Shown piece by piece: positions 1 to 10,195 of a DNA stretch of 64,000 bases. The translations under genes were made by a program, and so were the position numbers. Origin of the DNA: Bacteroidota bacterium (GTDB lineage Bacteria > Bacteroidota > Bacteroidia > Bacteroidales > Bacteroidaceae); the NCBI GenBank assembly GCA_023426145.1, contig JAFABG010000038.1:62001-126000 (forward strand), read 5' to 3'. Numbering within the stretch: the stretch's first letter is position 1; each line of letters starts with the position of its first letter. The notes below the pieces were generated by a model. That model was not told where the DNA came from. It saw only the letters and a list, made by a program, of their open reading frames with translations, and ran no database searches.

Positions 1-11
1 TACTGTCAGAC

Positions 12-3000
12 TCATACTCTTTTGTTCTTATTGGGCTCAATAAAAAATCGCTCAATATATTCAGAAGGTAGCATATCAAATTCCTTCTTAAAACAGGAAC
101 TAAAATATTTAGGATCATTAAAACCCACAGCATAAGCTAACTCAGAGATGCGGACATTAGAACCTTTATCCTCCATTATCCGGCAAGCGGCTTTCAGACG
201 AACATTCCGAATAAAGGAAGAGGTATTTAAACCCGACAATGATTTTAATTTCTTATATAGAGTAGACTTACTCGTACGCATTTCATCTGCAAACTGAGCT
301 TGGTCAAAGTTGGTGTCTTCGAGGTGATTATTTACACAATCAATAGCTCGCTGAATAAAATCTTCATCCAAACTCGTAAAATGAAGGTCTTTTACTTCAA
401 AAACGATTTGGTTTTTAAAGTCATGTGCCACGCGCTCTTTTGATTTTAATAGATTACGAATTCGTGCATGTAACACTGCCAAGTTAAAAGGCTTACTAAT
501 AAAAGCATCAGCACCTATTTCGTATGCTTCTGCACGATCTTCTTCTTTATTTTTAGCGGTCAATAAAATGATAGGTATATGACTAATCTCAATATGTCCT
601 TTAACGTATTTACAAAATTCAATACCATCCATTTCAGGCATCATCACATCGGAAACAATAAGATCAACATCTTCATTATCTAGTATCGTAATCCCTTCTT
701 TCCCATTTCCTGCTGCTAGAACTTTATATTCGCGCCCCAATAGTTTCGTCATTAGCTGCAACAATTCCTCGTTGTCTTCAACTAATAAAATCGTATTTAC
801 ATTAGAAAATGCTTCTTTTCCTACTTCCTGTTTTGATTTTTCTTGAGGTTCATTTTCAAAAGAGACCAGTTTCTGAATAGGTATAACTGCCTCATCATCA
901 ATTTGATCTTCGTTAAAATAGGAACGTTCTATGGGAATTCTGACTATGAATTCAGTCCCAAGATCAACTTCACTTTCTACAGTAATCGTTCCCTCATGCA
1001 GTTCGACTAAATCTCGAGTTAAGGAAAGTCCGATTCCAGTGCCAATCGTATTAAACTTACGATAATCGCCTTCATAAAATCGCTTAAAAAGAGTTTTCTG
1101 CTTTTCTTTAGCTATCCCTTTACCATTATCTTTGACCCTTAGAATAATAAAATCTTTATCCTTTTCATCAAAGGACAAAGTGACTTGAATAAATCCTCCT
1201 TCTTTATTATACTTCGCTGCGTTAGATAATAAATTATATAATATCTTATCCAACTTATCTGTGTCGAAGTAACCAGTTATAGATTCGGGATCGCATAGAA
1301 ACGAAAAATGAATTTTACGCTTCTTTACCAAAGGCTGAAAGCTCTCTGTCGCTTTTCTTACAAAATCTGCAATATTTCCAGGCGACACACGTAGCTTCAA
1401 ATTTCCAGTTTCTGCCTTACGAAATTCAAGAATTTGTTGCAGCAATCTAATCAATCGCTGAATGTTAGTATTCATTACTCCATACAAATCATTATGACTG
1501 GGGGCCTGCGTTCTCAATTCGTCAACCGTAGCAGAAATAATTGTCAATGGAGTTAATAGTTCATGCGTAATGTTAGTAAAAAACTGTAGTTTAGCATGAT
1601 TCAACTCTTCCGCTTTAGATTTTTCAATCTCCCTTAGCCGCAATGCATTTCGAAGCAACATGCGATTTCTAGCTGTACGATAGATAAATGTTGCAAGCCC
1701 TATTGCAATAATTATATAGACCAAATAGGCCCACCAAGTGGCCCAAAATGGTGGCAACACAATAACTGTCAATTCCCGCACATAGCCACTCCACTCGCCA
1801 TATTCATTGGTTGCTTTCAATTGAAAAGTATAAGTTCCACTTGGCAAATTATTATAATAAGCAAATCGACGATTAGCATCTGTATACTGCCAATCTTTAT
1901 CAAAGTTCTGAAGACGATAAGCGTATCTGTTGAGTTCTGGATTTTTATAGGTCAAAGCTGCAAACTCAATGCTAAAGTTGTTGTATTTATACGGAAGCTC
2001 AATCTTATTAGTATATGCAGGCATCACAGAAGATATTCTTTGCCTCAACTCCATAGACAGGCTACTAAATGAATGATTAAATATCTTAATATCAGTAATA
2101 AAAAAATTAGTTTCCTGAGTAGGGATCTCCATCTTGTCCGGGAAAAAACTATTGTATCCCTTATGACCTCCAAAAAACAACTCGCCATTTCGACTACAAG
2201 ATGAATTCACTATAAAATTATCCTGAAGCCCATCTGCAGAAGTATATATTCGAGTGGAAAAATCTTGGCCAACAGCAGCCACATACAGTTTAATTAGCCC
2301 AGAAGGAGTGCCTAGCCACAAATTACCGCTTGGGTCTTCTTCTATACTAACGACAACATCTCCTGGAATGCTATAAGTACGAGTTTTTTCTTCAAAAGTC
2401 TTTTTGTCACGATTGTATAGATATAATCCACCGCCTTCAGTTCCAGCCCATAGCCGTCCAAATCGATCGACATGCAAACAAAGAACTGCGTTAGTTGATA
2501 ATTTTCGGTTATGAAAACTATAATTTTCAAAATTCAATGTAGAAGGTTGGTGAACATCACCTTTTATGTGAATGATGCCAAAGTTTGATGTAGCTACCCA
2601 AACACTATTATCTATATCTTTAATTATATTTCTAACATACAACCAATCTGCTGACAGACTATCACTAAAGGCCATCGTATCAAAACGATAAGACTTTCCA
2701 TTAGACAAACTTACGCCAATTCCTCCACGTGTACCGACCCAACAATTTCCTTCATAATCTTCATATAATGCTGAAACACAATCAGAGGTAAGAAACTTAC
2801 TAGTAGTAGTCGTCAAATGAGTAACTTTTTGCCCTTTACGATAAACATATATCCCTCCATTATACATACCGAACCAGATGTCGCCACTTTTTCTACGCTG
2901 AACGACTGCAAAAAGTGATGGCAAATCTTTTATACCTGAAAACTCCGGTATGTGAGAATACATTTTCAACTGTCCGGTAGCATATTCTCTGCAAGCGAGT

Positions 3001-4181
3001 CCATAAGTTCCAACTCCAATCCAAAGATTCTGATCTGAGTCAGCGAATAGTGTACGAACTGAAGTCACAGGAATATCTTCATTTCCAAAATTTAAAGAAT
3101 GTAATGTAAAAGAGGGTTGACGTGTATCTGCCATTAGAACTCCACCTCCAATGGTGCCTAGCCACATATTTTTATGGCTATCGCGCATTATCGAGTTTAC
3201 TTCATCCGAAGGAATGCGATTTTCTGATTGACCTGACTTGTAATTAATGAATCGTCTCGACTCATCTAGTGGCAAAATACTTAAACCACTACGTGTTCCC
3301 ACCCACAAAGTATGCGTATTAACGTCTTCAGCGATATCATATACAATATTATCAGATAAACTATTATCATTACCGTTCTCATGCATAAAACATTCATAAG
3401 ATACCTGCTTCATATCTTTAGGATGATGTAATCTAAACAAACCGTATCCCCAACTTCCTACCCAGATATCTTTATTACTATCTTCAAAGATGACATGTGA
3501 GGAATACCGCTCATTAAGTTTGGGATATACTTCTACTCTATCTGTTGAAGGAGAATAACGAAATAGGCCTTGTGACCAAGTTCCAACCCATAAATCTCCA
3601 TCAGAATCTTCTAGCAAAGATTTGATTGTAACATATTGCAATTTACCATTCCCAAAATCTGGACCACAAACGACAAAAGTATCCTTATCAGGAACATACC
3701 GACATAATCCGTTATCAGTTCCCACCCAAACCGTATTATCACGAGTTACACACAAAGCGGATACTACATTGTTTGAAAGAGCAGGGACTCTATATTTTTT
3801 TATCTCGCCAGTTGTCTTGTTTAATACATTTAAACCTTCTGCAGTACCAATCCATAAATTATTATTATTATCATCAACCAAACAAGTTATGCTATTTGTT
3901 GTTAGTAGGTCAGGCGTATAAAGGTTTGATTTATAAAGCTTAGTCTCGTATCCATTATATTGGCAGAGTCCATTACGAGTAGCAAACCAGACAAAACCAT
4001 CTCTATCTTGATATACCTTTTGAACTTCATTGGTTGGCAATGATTGTGGAGCAGAGAGCTGCTTAAACTTCAAATTATAAACAACGCCATCAGTTGCAAA
4101 TGAAGAAACAGAAATTAAAAGATATAATATAATTAATAAACCTAGCTTGTCAAAAATGACAGTAGCTTTTGTGTTATCCAT
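12..4181 (-). CDS. Hybrid two-component system regulator (HTCS) of the GH35/GH43/GH51/GH97 locus
   Basis: Single-protein sensor, kinase and transcription factor of the inner membrane. Residues are numbered from the ATG at 4181 (1389 aa). A signal peptide is followed by a long series of two-component-regulator propeller repeats (about 35-700, many 'LWVGT/WLGT' blades), a Y_Y_Y domain (about 730-800), one membrane segment (about 812-840), HisKA with phosphoacceptor H873 in 'NITHELLTPL', a HATPase domain with 'DNGKGI' and 'GTGIGLSL', a receiver with D1178 in 'VSDVMMPEMDG', and an AraC-type HTH at the C-terminus ('SELAYAVGFNDPKYFSSCFK'). The periplasmic propeller of this family binds an oligosaccharide. 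I chose the ATG at 4181, not the upstream TTG at 4208, because the TTG lies inside a TATCTTTG -7 box. It is last in the minus-strand locus, 181 bp beyond the BNR_4/DUF2264 gene, so it probably regulates that locus. The ligand is not readable from the sequence. Confidence 0.95.
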   Translation of the reverse strand: MDNTKATVIFDKLGLLIILYLLISVSSFATDGVVYNLKFKQLSAPQSLPTNEVQKVYQDRDGFVWFATRNGLCQYNGYETKLYKSNLYTPDLLTTNSITCLVDDNNNNLWIGTAEGLNVLNKTTGEIKKYRVPALSNNVVSALCVTRDNTVWVGTDNGLCRYVPDKDTFVVCGPDFGNGKLQYVTIKSLLEDSDGDLWVGTWSQGLFRYSPSTDRVEVYPKLNERYSSHVIFEDSNKDIWVGSWGYGLFRLHHPKDMKQVSYECFMHENGNDNSLSDNIVYDIAEDVNTHTLWVGTRSGLSILPLDESRRFINYKSGQSENRIPSDEVNSIMRDSHKNMWLGTIGGGVLMADTRQPSFTLHSLNFGNEDIPVTSVRTLFADSDQNLWIGVGTYGLACREYATGQLKMYSHIPEFSGIKDLPSLFAVVQRRKSGDIWFGMYNGGIYVYRKGQKVTHLTTTTSKFLTSDCVSALYEDYEGNCWVGTRGGIGVSLSNGKSYRFDTMAFSDSLSADWLYVRNIIKDIDNSVWVATSNFGIIHIKGDVHQPSTLNFENYSFHNRKLSTNAVLCLHVDRFGRLWAGTEGGGLYLYNRDKKTFEEKTRTYSIPGDVVVSIEEDPSGNLWLGTPSGLIKLYVAAVGQDFSTRIYTSADGLQDNFIVNSSCSRNGELFFGGHKGYNSFFPDKMEIPTQETNFFITDIKIFNHSFSSLSMELRQRISSVMPAYTNKIELPYKYNNFSIEFAALTYKNPELNRYAYRLQNFDKDWQYTDANRRFAYYNNLPSGTYTFQLKATNEYGEWSGYVRELTVIVLPPFWATWWAYLVYIIIAIGLATFIYRTARNRMLLRNALRLREIEKSKAEELNHAKLQFFTNITHELLTPLTIISATVDELRTQAPSHNDLYGVMNTNIQRLIRLLQQILEFRKAETGNLKLRVSPGNIADFVRKATESFQPLVKKRKIHFSFLCDPESITGYFDTDKLDKILYNLLSNAAKYNKEGGFIQVTLSFDEKDKDFIILRVKDNGKGIAKEKQKTLFKRFYEGDYRKFNTIGTGIGLSLTRDLVELHEGTITVESEVDLGTEFIVRIPIERSYFNEDQIDDEAVIPIQKLVSFENEPQEKSKQEVGKEAFSNVNTILLVEDNEELLQLMTKLLGREYKVLAAGNGKEGITILDNEDVDLIVSDVMMPEMDGIEFCKYVKGHIEISHIPIILLTAKNKEEDRAEAYEIGADAFISKPFNLAVLHARIRNLLKSKERVAHDFKNQIVFEVKDLHFTSLDEDFIQRAIDCVNNHLEDTNFDQAQFADEMRTSKSTLYKKLKSLSGLNTSSFIRNVRLKAACRIMEDKGSNVRISELAYAVGFNDPKYFSSCFKKEFDMLPSEYIERFFIEPNKNKRV

Positions 4182-4205
4182 AAGCAATATATAATTTGTT
4201 ATACA

Positions 4206-4213
4206 CAAAGATA
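4206..4213 (-). promoter_or_regulatory. Bacteroides -7 promoter box for the HTCS gene
   Basis: On the minus strand the bases read TATCTTTG, an exact match to the Bacteroides -7 consensus TAnnTTTG. It lies 25 bases upstream of the ATG at 4181. The regulator can therefore be transcribed apart from the hydrolase genes upstream. No clear -33 TTG was assigned. Confidence 0.6.
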
Positions 4214-4362
4214 ATAAGTAATAAATGTATTAGCTAAATTATTACTAAAAATATAAAAAGCATCTATTAGTTTAGGTTATAGTTAGTCTTCTACTTAGTT
4301 CTTAATGATTAAATAACAACAAGAGTAATAGCACGTAAAGTTATTTACAAACAGAGATATGA

Positions 4363-7300
4363 TTACTTAAACAAAATAGTTTTTATCTCTCCTGTATGGA
4401 GTTGTATAGTCACTTTTCTTTGATCCTTTGAAATTTCAAGGGATTTGACCTGATTCAATTCAGACTTTTCAAAGCCAGTAGTCCCCGAAGTTTTCTTCCA
4501 AAGCTGAAGTGTCGCATAAATCTTACTTCCGCTCAATTTATCAGAGACCATGATTAAACCACATTCATCACTCACTGGATGTAAACCTGTAGGATATAAC
4601 GTATACACATGATCCCAACCGGATAACGGTAGCATTACTAATTCATACTCCCCATTATTAAGAACAGGAATTTTTTGTTTGCCAAATCTTTGATAAGTTT
4701 CTTTAATTACTCCATTTAGCTGTGGCAGAGAATAATGCCCTAAACAAATTTCCGTGGGTTGAGAAACTGAGATTTTATCGACTCTCAAAATTCCATTGGG
4801 CAACGGAATATCAGATAATTGATATTTAACAGTACTATCTGTTTCAAGCACCGCATCACGTTGGTAAACACCATCTTTGAAACTTTTAAATGTATAGAGT
4901 CTTAGAACTTCCCATTTACCACTCGTGTTCTTCGTTCCATAGTTCATTGATATTTCTCCATTATCTCCATCAGCCATCCAAGGAAATTCTGTATTATAAG
5001 CCAATTTGTTATAATTCTCGGTGCTGCGGAACTTCTGCCAATCCTTTGAGACAGGTTCATGGCACCACGACCGCACTTCAGAGCCTCCACTATTAGGATA
5101 ATTCGTTATCAACAAATTTGTACCAGATTGAAACTTATTATAGACCTCCCCCTTTTTGAGTTCTGTGTTCCACGGACCATTATTCTCTATTGCCGACCAA
5201 TAGTTAGCCTCTTCTGGCAACAACAAACTCAAAAAAGCTTTTCCACACCAATAAACACTTCCCCGACAACTATATATCTGGACAGCTGGAGCAAACGGTC
5301 CATAAAACCCCATCGTCGGGACTCCATCCTCCAAAAACTGAGGGCTCTCTAGAAACTGCAACAAGGTAGAAGACGCAATCTTCCTGATCCAGCCATAATT
5401 GACATCGCCACTTTTATCATATTCAAACAAAGATAATGGTGCAGTGGCTGCAAAACGATAACAGATACTTCGTCCCCACATATTCATATTACCGTCTCGG
5501 CTAAACATATACGGATAGTTTTTTATCATATCGTGCTGATTAGCTAAAAATTGTTGTGCCAATTCAGGGTATTGCCTCTTTCCAAACATTTCGGCCCATA
5601 TAGGGCCATACGTTTGGTAGGCCCATGCACTATAATAATCATAGGCAGGTGCATCGTTGTACCAACCTTCACCACGATAACGAGCTAGCAGCTTTTTGAG
5701 ATTCATTTCTAGATAGTCATCATTAATAACATAGCCCTGATCTTTAAGAAAGCTTAGAATAAACACATTAAAAAACATCCAATTAGAACCTATAGTTGGG
5801 CCTTCTCCGTAGCTTAACATTGTAGCGGCAAGCGAGTCTTTTTGAGCTTTAGTCAATGGGTCCCATAAAACTGTTTGAGCAGCTTTCATAGATATGGCAA
5901 GTGATCCTAGCTCTAGCAACGTCTGACTAGCTCCTCCTTTACGATGAGGAATAAAACTATTGCTTTTCGGGTTTGAGATACTTACTAATTGATGACGATA
6001 ATAATCCGCCACATTTATCCCATTCATTATTAAATCTGGATTATTTCTTAAAAGAGGAGCTGCAACAAATAAAGTTCTTGCCAAACCTTCAAGTTTAGCC
6101 ACAGGGATTTGTCCAGCATCATTAGGATAAGTTTTTGTTAATTGTTTTGGAAAATACATCTGATCATCTAACGTGTGAATATAACTAAACGCACCTTTAA
6201 GAAGATACTCAGCAGCCATGATCCAATGTTTCCTTGTCATACCAGTATATGGGCTTTTCTCGAAATTGGGTTGTAATACCGTAAAAACATTGTTATGGGC
6301 AAGAAGATTGATGTTTTGATCTATAAGACCATTGACATAGGTACATAATATACCATCTTTATAATCAAGCCTCAACTTGATACTGCTGAATTTTTGTGGG
6401 AGATACCATTTCCCTCCTGTACTGCGGGGGGCATTTTTCCAATTATCAGAAGTGGCAAGTATATTTGCACTGGGGTATACCCTTCCTTTGTATCTTACTT
6501 CGGGTTTCATTGTTTGTCCATTCAAATAATAAGTAAGATCGCCCAACTGTAAAAGGATTCCTTGATAATGATCCGAATCAAGGTTAATTATCTTTTCTAG
6601 TGTAAAAGGCTTATCTAGATTGAATGCGAAATTTCTGTCCAACTCCGATTGATGAGTTTGCTTAATCTTTGGAAAGCCTTTGAAATCGCAGGAAATCCCT
6701 GTGCTATAGCCTTGTGGATTTTGTGAACTGACAATCCAATCATAATAGTTTCCATACATCCACGTCAGTCGCAAAGGGGTATTAATTGAAGCAGAGATAA
6801 CATAAGGACGAACGTTATTCAATGGTGAATCTTGAGTCACTGCTATTTTAGAAACTACCTTTCCTGTTTCATCCAAAGTGAATCTAAATATTTCATAAAC
6901 CCTACCATACTTACCTTCGACAGGTAACGAGCAATAAACATCGTTCGTTTTTTCTGGATCAATTGCCATCCCAGAACTATAACACTCCTCCAAATGAGGC
7001 GTTTGATGAAAGTATCCACCAGCATTAGCTAGAAACGTTTTCCGCCATTCATATCCGTTCCACTTTGCATAATAATAATCATGGGAGGTTTTATCAGCAC
7101 TAATCTGCACCATTGCAATAATAGGAAGCCCCTTCTCATCTGCGGTTACTTGCCACACCCAATCACGTGCTGCCGATTTATCAACCAAAGTTGATGGGTA
7201 TTGAATCGCATACTTATCCGTCTTATCCACATGGAATGGGCCTTCAGATATCGTCGAAAGAGTTTTCCCTTTTAGATCTTTCAACTCTAATGAACGGATA

Positions 7301-7998
7301 TCAATCGAATTAAAATATATAAAATTAGGATTTTCATTATCTGGATGCCCTGTCGTATAAGTGAAGTATATTTTGTCCTTCCCATTTGAAAAATACTTAG
7401 CATACGGACGAGCACCAGTAGACTTAACCATTTGATAAGGTCCCCATACTATGCTTACATCATCATTCTCATCTGGTAATGACAGTTTAGCTATCGTAGG
7501 ATGCCAGTCAATTCCACGCCAACATAAATAAATATGTTCAGGATCACCTGATAAGATGAAAGATGATGGATAAGTAGTATTATCTTTGGTTTTAATTTGC
7601 TTTTCATCACCTAGGGTTGTTATATCCCCGGGAGTGTGTGAAATACGATAATAAAAACAAGCCTCATCTGTATGACGCGAGTAAAAAATCATAATTCGTT
7701 CATCAGGCAAGACCAAAAAAGTAGGATTGTTATGATCATCGGGTTGGAAATATGAACGAACCAGTACTTCGTCTTGTCTCTTCTTCTGAAAATCATATTG
7801 CATAGCCTTGATATTGCCTTTGGTATCTATATAGCCTATGTAAGTTTTGTTTATAGTACCTCCCTTGTTTTCGTAATGCAGAGCTCTTGGATCAGCAAAC
7901 CAACACCAAGCTCCATTAGAAGTGACTTCATGTCCAAATACTGACGATAGTATAAAAAATAAAAATAGCAAAGGAAGTAAAGCTTGTCTCGCTCTCAT
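4363..7998 (-). CDS. Secreted BNR_4 propeller / DUF2264 fusion, probable glycan-degrading enzyme
   Basis: A 1211-residue exported protein with two enzyme-like parts. Residues 1-23 form a signal peptide ('RARQALLPLLFLFFILSSVF'). About 25-450 resemble a BNR_4 beta-propeller, with the opening hallmark 'WCWFADPRALHY'. About 450-580 look like a concanavalin/LamG-like beta-sandwich. About 590-960 resemble DUF2264, with 'GWYNDAPAYDYYSAWAY' and 'GRSICYRFAA'. The rest is a beta-rich C-terminal domain. BNR_4-like propellers include polysaccharide lyases and exo-enzymes acting on uronic-acid glycans. DUF2264 is, from memory, the family behind GH154 (beta-glucuronidase). I infer action on glucuronic-acid-capped arabinogalactan or a pectin side chain. 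The start at 7998 was preferred to 8037 because a -7 box lies at 8024-8031 and because it exposes the signal peptide. Enzymatic activity is unproven. Confidence 0.75.
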   Translation of the reverse strand: MRARQALLPLLFLFFILSSVFGHEVTSNGAWCWFADPRALHYENKGGTINKTYIGYIDTKGNIKAMQYDFQKKRQDEVLVRSYFQPDDHNNPTFLVLPDERIMIFYSRHTDEACFYYRISHTPGDITTLGDEKQIKTKDNTTYPSSFILSGDPEHIYLCWRGIDWHPTIAKLSLPDENDDVSIVWGPYQMVKSTGARPYAKYFSNGKDKIYFTYTTGHPDNENPNFIYFNSIDIRSLELKDLKGKTLSTISEGPFHVDKTDKYAIQYPSTLVDKSAARDWVWQVTADEKGLPIIAMVQISADKTSHDYYYAKWNGYEWRKTFLANAGGYFHQTPHLEECYSSGMAIDPEKTNDVYCSLPVEGKYGRVYEIFRFTLDETGKVVSKIAVTQDSPLNNVRPYVISASINTPLRLTWMYGNYYDWIVSSQNPQGYSTGISCDFKGFPKIKQTHQSELDRNFAFNLDKPFTLEKIINLDSDHYQGILLQLGDLTYYLNGQTMKPEVRYKGRVYPSANILATSDNWKNAPRSTGGKWYLPQKFSSIKLRLDYKDGILCTYVNGLIDQNINLLAHNNVFTVLQPNFEKSPYTGMTRKHWIMAAEYLLKGAFSYIHTLDDQMYFPKQLTKTYPNDAGQIPVAKLEGLARTLFVAAPLLRNNPDLIMNGINVADYYRHQLVSISNPKSNSFIPHRKGGASQTLLELGSLAISMKAAQTVLWDPLTKAQKDSLAATMLSYGEGPTIGSNWMFFNVFILSFLKDQGYVINDDYLEMNLKKLLARYRGEGWYNDAPAYDYYSAWAYQTYGPIWAEMFGKRQYPELAQQFLANQHDMIKNYPYMFSRDGNMNMWGRSICYRFAATAPLSLFEYDKSGDVNYGWIRKIASSTLLQFLESPQFLEDGVPTMGFYGPFAPAVQIYSCRGSVYWCGKAFLSLLLPEEANYWSAIENNGPWNTELKKGEVYNKFQSGTNLLITNYPNSGGSEVRSWCHEPVSKDWQKFRSTENYNKLAYNTEFPWMADGDNGEISMNYGTKNTSGKWEVLRLYTFKSFKDGVYQRDAVLETDSTVKYQLSDIPLPNGILRVDKISVSQPTEICLGHYSLPQLNGVIKETYQRFGKQKIPVLNNGEYELVMLPLSGWDHVYTLYPTGLHPVSDECGLIMVSDKLSGSKIYATLQLWKKTSGTTGFEKSELNQVKSLEISKDQRKVTIQLHTGEIKTILFK

Positions 7999-8023
7999 AG
8001 CAATATTGTATTTAGATTCACCA

Positions 8024-8031
8024 CAAAAATA
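8024..8031 (-). promoter_or_regulatory. Possible -7 promoter box for the BNR_4/DUF2264 gene
   Basis: The minus strand reads TATTTTTG, matching TAnnTTTG, 26 bases upstream of the chosen ATG. The 130-bp gap to the GH97 gene leaves room for a separate promoter. Without a -33 box this stays tentative. Confidence 0.45.
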
Positions 8032-8167
8032 ACACATTATCCATTAACCTACCTCTGAATACCATTCATTATGGTCTAAATTTAGCTCAAAACCTCTTAT
8101 CATGATTGAAAATTATCTTATGGACATCCCCTACTCAATAGAATTGGATGTGATTCAGATTACTCCA

Positions 8168-10114
8168 TTAAAGGTTTGTAAGCAGAACACCCCCATGAGA
8201 TAGAATTTCTAACTGTACTTTTCCACTTTCCTTGACCTTTAATGAGGTCAACTGAGGATCTCTATACTGATCGTCTTTATAAAGTGAAATTGTCTTTCCA
8301 GCAAACATTTCTAAATCTAGCTTTAGCTTCAACGGTTCTTTTCCTGCATTCACACCTGCGATATACCATATATCTCCTTTACGACGAGCTAAAACAATAT
8401 ACTTCCCCGGATATCCATCTATAAATCGTGTCTCATCCCATATAGTAGGCACTTGCTTCATAAAGTCAATACACACTGCCGGAGCATCTTTCAAGTTGTT
8501 AGGAGCTAATGCAAAATTTTGAATCGGATTTTGAAATAAAATAGTTGTAGCCAATTCGAACACATCAGTAGTCCGACGTATGGTGCCACCATCATTAGTA
8601 CGATTCAATCTTTTATTCAGAAAACAACCTCCAAATTCCATCGAACCAACCGCGTTACGAATGAATGGGTGAAGGCAAGCGTTGAATGCTTCTTCATCAC
8701 AGAAATGCTGATTAAAGACCATATTCTCGGAAGCTAAAACAGCTTCACTTCCCACATAATTTGGATACATACGTTCCCAGCCGCGAGGCAGAGTACAGCC
8801 ATGGAAAATAACCATCAATCCATGATCGTCTGCATCACTAAGAATCTCTTCATAAAGCCTAATACTTTCTTGCTTATCTCCGCCGAAGAAATCAACCTTA
8901 ATTCCTTTTACACCCAGACTTTGCAACCATCTCATCTCACGCTTACGAATAATTGCATTATCCATCCGGTTCACCGGTCCTTGTTCAATATCATTCCAGT
9001 AACCAGATGAACTATACCACAAAAATAATTCAACTCCTTTACTACGCGCATATTCAATTAGGGATCGCATCCGTTCATGACCAATATTCTTGTCCCACCA
9101 GTTATCTATCAGTGCATACTCATAGCCCATAGAGGCGGCTAAATCAATATATCGCACTTGATCATCATAATTGATACTACCGTCCTGCCAAAGAATCCAA
9201 CTCCATGTGCCACGGCCAAAATGATACGTATGCTTCGTGCCATAAAGCGGACTAACGACATCCCAAGGCACAGTTGTTTCAACGATTGGCTTTAGATTAT
9301 CGCCTACAGTTATAGTACGCCATGGAGTTGCACCCGGCAATGAGAAAGCAGGAGCGGCAGTTCCGTTTCCGTTGTTTTCTTCTTCCATCGGAAAAGCAAC
9401 AGTATATAAATTACCCTGACTAACGTCGCTCAAACGTGACCCACAATAACGACTGTCTACACCAGTTTCGCTAAGCAATACCCACCCGTCATCTGCTATA
9501 CGAAATAGACAAGGGAAGGTATATCCATGTCCATAAAGGGATTTATCGCTCATTGGAGCATCTGCATTATACTCCTCTTCATAGCTAGGCTTAGTTCGTT
9601 TCCAGCCAATCATTGCATCGCTCTGCGGACACAAGAAAGTTGTAGTGTATATAGGAAATCGGAAACCAGTTGTTTCAGCCTTTACTGTAACGCTTGCCTT
9701 CCCAGACTGATGTGGTAAAGTATATCGGAAAGCTACATCATTATCGGCCACTCGAAAAATGATTCCTAGCTTCTGCCCTTTCTCATTTTCGAAGTTGCAG
9801 ATTAGTTCATTGGCACAATAATGTATTTTGGATGTTTTAATACGAGTTTGTTGATAAGTAGTATCGATCTTGCCCACAGTATATCCAGTCAGTTTGAGAT
9901 TTCTTGAAAAATCACCAATTGATGTATTCATGCCCAAAGGTGATCTTTCTAACATAGGTTTACCCTTATAACTAACCGTATAACAAGGTACACCTTCATC
10001 CTGAACAAAAATCATTAACTGTAACATCCCATCGGGACCTTTTACTGTTAGATCTTGAGCCTCAAGAGTACTCATACAAAATACAGCAATTAAAGCACTG
10101 ATTATTTCCTTCAT
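8168..10114 (-). CDS. GH97 glycoside hydrolase, retaining type (alpha-galactosidase or beta-L-arabinopyranosidase)
   Basis: Secreted 648-aa enzyme; signal peptide at residues 1-19 ('MKEIISALIAVFCMSTLEAQ'). It has the GH97 order: N-terminal beta-sandwich (about 20-290), a TIM-like barrel (about 290-560) with 'DNWWDKNIGHERM', and a C-terminal beta-domain. GH97 splits into inverting glucosidases of the SusB type, with a glutamate base, and retaining enzymes with an aspartate nucleophile in the barrel. Here 'GIKVDFFGG' places Asp408 at the nucleophile site. E457 in 'VGSEAVLASE' is the likely acid/base. This points to alpha-galactosidase or beta-L-arabinopyranosidase rather than alpha-glucosidase activity. 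It lies 81 bp after the GH51 gene in the same direction, so it is probably cotranscribed and works in the periplasm on released galacto/arabino-oligosaccharides. Substrate choice between the two sugars is open. Confidence 0.88.
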   Translation of the reverse strand: MKEIISALIAVFCMSTLEAQDLTVKGPDGMLQLMIFVQDEGVPCYTVSYKGKPMLERSPLGMNTSIGDFSRNLKLTGYTVGKIDTTYQQTRIKTSKIHYCANELICNFENEKGQKLGIIFRVADNDVAFRYTLPHQSGKASVTVKAETTGFRFPIYTTTFLCPQSDAMIGWKRTKPSYEEEYNADAPMSDKSLYGHGYTFPCLFRIADDGWVLLSETGVDSRYCGSRLSDVSQGNLYTVAFPMEEENNGNGTAAPAFSLPGATPWRTITVGDNLKPIVETTVPWDVVSPLYGTKHTYHFGRGTWSWILWQDGSINYDDQVRYIDLAASMGYEYALIDNWWDKNIGHERMRSLIEYARSKGVELFLWYSSSGYWNDIEQGPVNRMDNAIIRKREMRWLQSLGVKGIKVDFFGGDKQESIRLYEEILSDADDHGLMVIFHGCTLPRGWERMYPNYVGSEAVLASENMVFNQHFCDEEAFNACLHPFIRNAVGSMEFGGCFLNKRLNRTNDGGTIRRTTDVFELATTILFQNPIQNFALAPNNLKDAPAVCIDFMKQVPTIWDETRFIDGYPGKYIVLARRKGDIWYIAGVNAGKEPLKLKLDLEMFAGKTISLYKDDQYRDPQLTSLKVKESGKVQLEILSHGGVLLTNL

Positions 10115-10195
10115 TTAATTATTTTTAAGCATCCTATTATCTCATTTCTATTTCACCCAATATTGAAACTTAATTCATGTACCTTTAGTCGGCAT

